Source of the DNA: Paenibacillus_AB sp036577625
GTDB lineage: Bacteria > Bacillota > Bacilli > Paenibacillales > NBRC-103111
Reading direction: 5' to 3'
Assembly: GCF_036577625.1 (NCBI RefSeq)
Contig: NZ_JARBDC010000001.1
Span: 364,356 to 428,355 of the forward strand
Length of the DNA stretch: 64,000 nt
Part shown: positions 59,064 through 64,000 of the stretch, one piece after another
Position numbering within the stretch: the first letter of the stretch is position 1
Layout of the letters: every line of letters starts with the position of its first letter
The notes under the pieces: model-generated
Database searches by the model: none
What the model was told of the DNA's origin: nothing
What the model saw: the letters and a program-made list of their open reading frames with translations, nothing else
Position numbers and translations under genes: made by a program

Positions 59064-60131
59064 ATGTCCACGAAGCCGGAAGCCCGACCGGGCAAAACGA
59101 GAAACACGCTGCAATTCGTGCCGGAGCTCGTTTACTTCGAGCCGGACGCGCTTCATTACCCGAAAGGAAAACGGATCCATGACTGGGCGGTCTCACTCGG
59201 ACTGCCGATCCGTATAACGGGCTCGCATAACCGGATTACCGGCTTGCCGGGCGAAAGCGAGCTGGAAACATATAAAATCGCCAAACGCACGCTCGTCGTC
59301 GGAGTTCGTAAAACGCTCAAATTCGATACGTCCAAGCCTTCGGCCGAATACGCGATCCCGATCGCGACCGGCTGCATGGGCCACTGCCACTACTGCTACC
59401 TGCAGACGACGCTCGGGGCGAAGCCTTACATCCGCATTTACGTCAATACGGACGACATACTCGAAGCGGCCCGCGGATATATCGCCGAACGGGCGCCCGA
59501 AATAACGCGCTTCGAAGCGGCCTGTACGTCCGATCCGGTCGGAATCGAGCATATCAGCGGCTCGCTGAAGGAGCTGATCGAATTTATGGGCGGGCAGCCG
59601 CTCGGCCGGCTCCGTTTCGTCACGAAGTTCCATCACGTCGATTCGCTGCTGGACGCGAAGCATAACGGGCATACGCGGTTCCGGTTCAGCGTCAACGCCG
59701 ATTACGTCATTCGCCATTTCGAGCCGGCAACGTCCACGTTCGCCGAACGGATCGAAGCGGCGGGCAAGGTGGCGCGGGCCGGCTACCCGCTCGGGTTCGT
59801 TATTGCGCCGATCGTCTGGTACGACGGCTGGGAGGACGGCTACTCGGATTTGCTCGCGAAGCTGGGAGACGCCGTTCCGCCGGAAGCGGCGAACGAGTTG
59901 ACGTTCGAGCTGATCCAGCACCGGTTCACGAAAACGGCGAAAGCGGTCATCCAGAAGCGTTATCCGAAAACGAAGCTGGAAATGGACGAAGCGAAGCGCA
60001 AATACAAATGGGGGCGCTGGGGACAAGGCAAATACGTATACCCCGACGAGCAGGCGGAAGCCTTGCGGCAATGGATCACCGAGCGCATTTTCGCCCATTT
60101 TCCGAAGGCGACGATCGACTATTTTACGTAA
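59064..60131 (+). CDS. splB: Spore photoproduct lyase
   Basis: 355-residue radical-SAM enzyme repairing 5-thyminyl-5,6-dihydrothymine in germinating spores. Cluster motif CMGHCHYC (CX3CX2C) near 108; the conserved hydrogen-relay Cys in EAACTSDPVG near 155. C-terminal YPKTKLEMDE as in the family. AAAGGAG 9 bases before ATG. No splA gene precedes it. Confidence 0.94.
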   Translation: MSTKPEARPGKTRNTLQFVPELVYFEPDALHYPKGKRIHDWAVSLGLPIRITGSHNRITGLPGESELETYKIAKRTLVVGVRKTLKFDTSKPSAEYAIPIATGCMGHCHYCYLQTTLGAKPYIRIYVNTDDILEAARGYIAERAPEITRFEAACTSDPVGIEHISGSLKELIEFMGGQPLGRLRFVTKFHHVDSLLDAKHNGHTRFRFSVNADYVIRHFEPATSTFAERIEAAGKVARAGYPLGFVIAPIVWYDGWEDGYSDLLAKLGDAVPPEAANELTFELIQHRFTKTAKAVIQKRYPKTKLEMDEAKRKYKWGRWGQGKYVYPDEQAEALRQWITERIFAHFPKATIDYFT

Positions 60132-60138
60132 AAAACAA

Positions 60139-60176
60139 CCCGCCGGATCGGCGAGATCCGGCGGGATTCTTCGTTT
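60139..60176. terminator. Bidirectional terminator between splB and ccdA
   Basis: 11-bp stem CCCGCCGGATC/GATCCGGCGGG around GGCGA, T-rich on the plus side and T-run on the minus side. Confidence 0.8.
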
Positions 60177-60179
60177 TCG

Positions 60180-60893
60180 TTAAAATTTCAGCCAATCCGG
60201 CGTCCGTTCCTGCAGCCAGATCGTAATGACGATCATCCTATCGAAGTAAAGGAGCAGCGCCATGACGACCATCAAGCCGCCGCCGATTTTCATCATCAAC
60301 GACGAATAGCGGAGTATCCATTTCGTCGAACCGATGAAAAACGCAAGGATGAAAAACGGAATGGCGAAGCCGACCGAATACGCCGTCGTCAGTTGAAACC
60401 AGGTGCCCGGCTCCGTCGCGGCGAGCAGCAAGATCGAAGACAATATCGGCCCCACGCAGGGCGACCAGCCCGCGGCGAAGCCCATGCCGACGACGATCGA
60501 GCCGAGAAAGCCGGCCGGCTTCGATTTCACCTGCAGCTTGCGCTCGCGCATAAGCCACTGCGGCTGAAACACGCCGAGCAAAAACAATCCCATAATAAAA
60601 ATTAGAATGGCGGAAAGCTGGCGGATCAAATCGCGGTAATCGTTGAACCAATCGGCAACCAGGCCGACGCCGAAGCCGAGCGAATAAAAGATGATCGAAA
60701 ACCCGAGTATGAAAAACAGCGTATGCAGCGTCGTCGCAAGCCGCACTTCCTTCTTCGAGCGGTCTTCCTTCAGCCGCTGCACGGAAATGCCGGTGATGTA
60801 CGACAAATAGGACGGATAGAGCGGCAGGCAGCAGGGCGAAATAAAGGAAGCGAACCCGGCCCACAGCGCAATCCAGACGTTGACTTGAGACAA
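60180..60893 (-). CDS. ccdA: Cytochrome c biogenesis protein CcdA
   Basis: 237 residues, six helices. Redox Cys pair in SFISPCCLPLYPSY near 20 and in GFAAGWSPCVGPIL near 135. Passes reducing equivalents across the membrane for cytochrome c and spore-cortex thiol reduction. TTG start at 60893 with ACGGAG 8 bases upstream. Confidence 0.9.
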   Translation of the reverse strand: MSQVNVWIALWAGFASFISPCCLPLYPSYLSYITGISVQRLKEDRSKKEVRLATTLHTLFFILGFSIIFYSLGFGVGLVADWFNDYRDLIRQLSAILIFIMGLFLLGVFQPQWLMRERKLQVKSKPAGFLGSIVVGMGFAAGWSPCVGPILSSILLLAATEPGTWFQLTTAYSVGFAIPFFILAFFIGSTKWILRYSSLMMKIGGGLMVVMALLLYFDRMIVITIWLQERTPDWLKF

Positions 60894-60927
60894 CCCGTTC
60901 ACTCCGTTTCCAGATAGTATACGCCCA

Positions 60928-61734
60928 TTATACGCTCGTTCGTCTCGGGCGCACAAGCAGCGTTCCGATCAGCAGCGCGATCAGCATGAGCACGACCGTC
61001 GCACCCGGCGCCCAGTTCCATACGCCCGCGGCGACCAGCCCGCCGACGACGGCGATTTCCGAATAGAGCAGCGCGATCCAGACCGAGTGCCGGAAGCTTT
61101 TCGCGACCGCCAGACTGCATGCGACGGGTACGGTCAGCAGAGCGGAAACGAGCAGCGCGCCGACGATTTTGATCGCGACGCCGATGACGAGCGCCGTCAA
61201 TATCGTCAGCAGCAAATTGAGCGCCCGCAGCGGAATGCCGCTGACGGACGCCGCATCCTCGTCGAACATGATCAGAAACATTTCTTTGAAGAACACGAAC
61301 ATCATGGCGAGGACGATCAGCGTCACTCCGAAAACGAGCCAAAGGTCGGTCCAGCTGAGCGTATAAATGCTCCCGAACAAATAGCTGGTGACGTCCATGT
61401 TGAACCCTTTGCCGAGCGTGAACAAAAACGTCGCCAGCGCCACGCCGCCCGACATAATGATTGCGATCGACAGTTCCGCGTACGTCCGGTACGCCCGGCG
61501 AAGCCGCTCGATCGCGAAGGAAGCGGCTATGGAGAACACCAGACCGACGGCCAGCGGATAGACGCCGACGAGGAAGCCGAGCGCCACGCCCGCGATCGAT
61601 ACGTGAGCGAGCGTATCGCCGATCATCGACAGCCGCCGCAGCACGAGAAACACGCCGAGCAGCGGAGCCATCCCGCCGATCAATATGCCGCCGATCAGCG
61701 CGCGCTGAAAAAAGTATTCGGAAAAAATGTCCAA
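60928..61734 (-). CDS. znuB: Zinc/manganese ABC transporter permease
   Basis: 268 residues, ABC-3 family permease with seven to eight helices (ALIGGILIGGMAPLLGVFLV; GDTLAHVSIAGVALGFLVG). TTG start with GGGGAG. Follows the ATPase by 40 bases in a znuA-znuC-znuB operon. Confidence 0.92.
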   Translation of the reverse strand: MDIFSEYFFQRALIGGILIGGMAPLLGVFLVLRRLSMIGDTLAHVSIAGVALGFLVGVYPLAVGLVFSIAASFAIERLRRAYRTYAELSIAIIMSGGVALATFLFTLGKGFNMDVTSYLFGSIYTLSWTDLWLVFGVTLIVLAMMFVFFKEMFLIMFDEDAASVSGIPLRALNLLLTILTALVIGVAIKIVGALLVSALLTVPVACSLAVAKSFRHSVWIALLYSEIAVVGGLVAAGVWNWAPGATVVLMLIALLIGTLLVRPRRTSV

Positions 61735-61774
61735 TCGTCGTCTCCCCTATCCGTCTTCCGTTGCTTGAGTCCGC

Positions 61775-62578
61775 TCAACGCGCCGCCGCCGGCTCCTGAG
61801 CGTCGATTCGGCGAAGGTCGCGCAGGCTGTGCACGAGATTCGTTTCCGCGCAGTTTTCCAGCTCGTGCGTATGCTTGACGTAAAACTTCAGCTTGCCGCT
61901 CGTATGCGCCGGCTCGTAGCCGAGGTAGGCGTGCATCATCTCGATGTCGTGCGAAACCATCAGAAACGTAATGTTATGGCGCTGGTGCATATGGCGGATC
62001 ATATGGAAAAAGCTTTCCTGCGTCTCCGAATCGATGCCGACCGTCGGCTCGTCGAGAATGAGCAGCTCCGGATTATTGACGAGCGCCCGCGCCAAAAACA
62101 CCCGCTGCTGCTGGCCGCCGGACAAACGGCCGATTTGGCGGTCAGCCAGCTCCTCGATGCGAAGCGCGTGCATCGCGTCGTCGCACTTTTTCGCGTCTTC
62201 GGCGCCGATTCGCCTGAACAGCTTTTTGCGTCCGTACAGGCCGGACATGACGACTTCGCGCACCGTCGCCGGGAACAGCGGATTGAACGCGTTTTTTTGC
62301 GGCACGTATCCGATCCGCTCCCAGTCGCGAAACTTGGCCAGCGGCGTGCCGAACAGGCGGATTTCGCCCTCGCTCGGCTTCAGCAGCCCGACGATCATGC
62401 GCAGCAGCGTCGTTTTGCCGGCGCCGTTCGAGCCGATCAAGCCGACGAAGTCGCGCTGCAGGATGTTGAAGTCGAGCCGCTCGATAACGTTGCGATGCTC
62501 GTATTGAAACGTTACGTTTTCCATAGAAACGACCGGCAGGTGGCAATAAGCTCCCGCCGGTCCGGATGATGGCTGCAT
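61775..62578 (-). CDS. znuC: Zinc ABC transporter ATP-binding protein
   Basis: 267 residues. Walker A GSNGAGKTTLL near 50, signature LSGGQQQRVFLARAL, Walker B LLILDEPTVGID. Energises the ZnuB permease. The C-terminal 50 residues are divergent (GKLKFYVKHTHELENCAE). CGGAG 9 bases before ATG. Confidence 0.93.
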   Translation of the reverse strand: MQPSSGPAGAYCHLPVVSMENVTFQYEHRNVIERLDFNILQRDFVGLIGSNGAGKTTLLRMIVGLLKPSEGEIRLFGTPLAKFRDWERIGYVPQKNAFNPLFPATVREVVMSGLYGRKKLFRRIGAEDAKKCDDAMHALRIEELADRQIGRLSGGQQQRVFLARALVNNPELLILDEPTVGIDSETQESFFHMIRHMHQRHNITFLMVSHDIEMMHAYLGYEPAHTSGKLKFYVKHTHELENCAETNLVHSLRDLRRIDAQEPAAAR

Positions 62579-62618
62579 GAATGGCTCTCCGTTCGCGTTC
62601 GAATTGGTCGTGGTACTT

Positions 62619-63629
62619 TTATTGTAAAGCTTTCAATAAATTTTGCAAATTTTTGTCCATAACCGTCACGTAATTGTCGCCGGCTTTCGCCTGCTCCTGC
62701 GTCAGCCCTTCGAGCGGGTTCAGCACGAGCGTTTCGATGCCCGCGTCTTTCGCCAGCGTTTTCGCCATCTTATCCGAGACGAGCTCCTCGAAAAATATAT
62801 ATTTCACTTGATGCTCTTTCACGAATTGGTTGATCCGCTTCAAATCTTGCGCGGTAGGCTCCGCGTCCGGCGACAAGCCCATGATCGGCATTTGCGTCAG
62901 CCCGTAGTCCCGCGCCAAATAGCCGAACGCCTGATGGGAAACGACGATTTCCTTTTTCGGCGATTTGGAGATTGACTGCGCGAACTTCGCGTCAAGGTCG
63001 GCCAGCTGCTTGCGGAGCGTCTCGTAATTCGCTTCGTAGTACGCTTTATTGGCGCCGTCCGCTTGAACGAGTCCGTTTTTGATGTTTTCCGCCATTGTGA
63101 GCGCCGATTTCGGACTGACCCAGACGTGCGGATCGACGTCGGAATCGGTCTCGTGGCCGTGCTCGTCCTTGCCCCCCGTCTTAGTCTCGCCGCCGTGGTC
63201 GTCTTCATGCGCGGCTCCGTGCAGCAGTTCGATGCCGTCGCTCGCGACGACGATGCGCGGGCCGGAGTCTTTCTTCATGCTGTCGAGAAAATCGTGCACC
63301 CAGCCTTCGAAGCCGGCGCCGTTATAGACGAACAGCTGCGCGTTCGCCATGTTTTTTAGATCGCGGCTTTTCGGCGACCAATCGTGCGGCTCGACGCCGG
63401 CCGGCACGAGATTGATCACGTTCGCCTTGTCGCCTCCGATCCGGCTGGCAAAATCGTACAGCGTATAAAATGTCGTAATGACATTGACTTTTCCGTCGGA
63501 AAGCTTTATATTCGACCCGTTGCCGCAGCCTGTCATGACGATGGCAAGCAGCAGCATACTTATAATCGACGCGGCCAGCCGGCCGGCCTTCGAATGCTTC
63601 CGCTTCGAAACGTCGCTTCGTTCGTACAT
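62619..63629 (-). CDS. znuA: Zinc ABC transporter substrate-binding lipoprotein
   Basis: 336 residues. Lipobox MLLLAIVMTGC (Cys at about 35) for membrane anchoring. Metal site His in PAGVEPHDWSP, and a His/Asp-rich loop (HEDDHGG; KDEHGHETD) with DPHVWVSP. The His-rich loop is typical of zinc rather than manganese binding. First gene of the operon. Confidence 0.93.
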   Translation of the reverse strand: MYERSDVSKRKHSKAGRLAASIISMLLLAIVMTGCGNGSNIKLSDGKVNVITTFYTLYDFASRIGGDKANVINLVPAGVEPHDWSPKSRDLKNMANAQLFVYNGAGFEGWVHDFLDSMKKDSGPRIVVASDGIELLHGAAHEDDHGGETKTGGKDEHGHETDSDVDPHVWVSPKSALTMAENIKNGLVQADGANKAYYEANYETLRKQLADLDAKFAQSISKSPKKEIVVSHQAFGYLARDYGLTQMPIMGLSPDAEPTAQDLKRINQFVKEHQVKYIFFEELVSDKMAKTLAKDAGIETLVLNPLEGLTQEQAKAGDNYVTVMDKNLQNLLKALQ

Positions 63630-63670
63630 CGTTTTCGTCCCCTTCCGTTATCCGAGCGCCGCTCGTATGT

Positions 63671-63691
63671 AAATCGTAAGTTTTTCTATTT
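63671..63691 (-). promoter_or_regulatory. Zur-like operator
   Basis: AAATCGTAA followed by TTTTTCTATTT; 16 of 20 positions agree with the B. subtilis Zur box, and a wider TGTAAAT/ATTTACA dyad frames it (63668-63694). It overlaps the region just after the -10, ideal for repression. Confidence 0.6.
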
Positions 63692-63700
63692 ACACATTGG

Positions 63701-63730
63701 ATTATAAAAGCGCCCGCTTCCGCTTGTCAA
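63701..63730 (-). promoter_or_regulatory. Sigma-A promoter of the zinc transporter operon
   Basis: Perfect TTGACA (63725-63730) and TATAAT (63701-63706) on the minus strand, 18-base spacer. Both hexamers are intact although an insertion sequence begins about 17 bases upstream. Confidence 0.75.
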
Positions 63731-63746
63731 CCGAAACTTTATCCGG

Positions 63747-64000
63747 TGTTGTTCGTCTGTGATAATGTCATACCATAACTGTTCTGAGATAATGTCACTA
63801 TGGGACAGGAGACAATTACACTGACAGAAGACGAATGGAACAAGGTGAGAATCGTTGAAAAAATATTGGAGGGGCACTTGACCAATGGGGAGGGTGCAGC
63901 CTATCTTGGGCTAACGACACGGCAAGTGATTCGACTGAAGAAGAAGTACCTGACGCAAGGAGGAGCTCAGGCACTCGCACATCGGAATCGAGGAAGAAAG
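63747..64000 (+). mobile_element. Insertion sequence, left end (cut by window)
   Basis: A transposase reading frame starts at 63800. Its leader carries two copies of GATAATGTCA (63761-63770 and 63788-63797), the type of short direct repeat found in IS ends. The exact outer boundary was not fixed; 63747 is a guess from where sequence character changes. The right end lies beyond the window. Confidence 0.5.
63800..64000 (+). CDS. Transposase N-terminus, ISNCY-like (partial)
   Basis: First 67 codons only: MGQETITLTEDEWNKVRIVE, then a helix-turn-helix region GEGAAYLGLTTRQVIRLKKK and ALAHRNRGRK. This HTH head is typical of ISNCY/IS1202-group transposases with a downstream DDE integrase core, which is off the window. 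The frame is open to the end. Confidence 0.7.
   Translation, partial: MGQETITLTEDEWNKVRIVEKILEGHLTNGEGAAYLGLTTRQVIRLKKKYLTQGGAQALAHRNRGRK

Noticed and set aside
63686..63877. Minus-strand 63-codon open frame over the znuA promoter
   Set aside because: It covers a clear promoter and the start of the transposase gene, and has no ribosome site.

Overview
The window reads as chromosomal DNA of a high-GC, endospore-forming Firmicute, most likely Paenibacillaceae. It carries spo0A, spoIVB, the eight-gene spoIIIA operon, splB, a CotH-type coat kinase, a Spo0E-type phosphatase and an FMM-like gene order (recN-argR-tlyA-dxs-ispA-xseBA-folD-nusB-asp23-accCB-spoIIIA-efp-papQ-aroQ-yqhR/Q/P-mntR) that matches the well-known Bacillus subtilis yq region, mostly on the minus strand.

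Layout. 1-7 kb: an M20 peptidase, the Prli42 miniprotein, the branched-chain 2-oxoacid dehydrogenase genes (lpdV, E1 alpha, E1 beta, E2) and a DUF2627 gene. 7-11.9 kb: an overlapping envelope trio (SteA-like protein, GT2 glycosyltransferase, MraY/WecA-like transferase), a Spo0E-like phosphatase, a CotH kinase and a Lys-Ser-repeat miniprotein. 12.0-25.8 kb: an AT-rich integrated element of 13,771 bp. It carries a type I restriction-modification operon with a coupled ImmA/IrrE peptidase, a KAP NTPase, two tyrosine recombinases, an XRE regulator, an HNH-AP2 endonuclease and a probable duplicated winged-helix protein. 25.7-28.5 kb: spo0A with 0A boxes, a 114-bp tandem repeat array, and spoIVB. 28.6-42 kb: recN through accCB. 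42-48 kb: spoIIIAH to spoIIIAA and yqhV. 48-52 kb (plus strand): sulfolactate genes comA-comB, a DUF441 protein and aspartokinase. 52-60 kb: a lone PD-(D/E)XK nuclease-like gene, efp, papQ, aroQ, yqhR, yqhQ, yqhP, a patatin-like lipase, mntR and splB. 60-64 kb: ccdA, a zinc ABC transporter with a Zur-like box, and the start of an insertion sequence cut by the window end.

The main discovery is the element's target site. The last 47 codons of spo0A are present twice, at both ends of the AT-rich island. The copy at 25691-25834 completes the intact spo0A. The copy at 11920-12063 is a stranded 3' end that still has its own stop and, beyond it, what looks like the original spo0A terminator. Both copies encode the same 47 residues but differ at synonymous positions, and they share a 41-bp identical core. 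The element therefore appears to have integrated into the master sporulation gene while supplying a replacement 3' end that keeps Spo0A intact. The cargo looks like host defence plus integration and control genes; no conjugation or virion genes are visible.

Functional themes: sporulation is spread through the window, with 0A boxes and candidate sigma-E promoters upstream of spoIIIAA and comA. Branched-chain fatty-acid precursor supply, isoprenoid synthesis, fatty-acid synthesis and metal homeostasis make up most of the rest. All identifications are from reading protein motifs and gene order; no database search was run.
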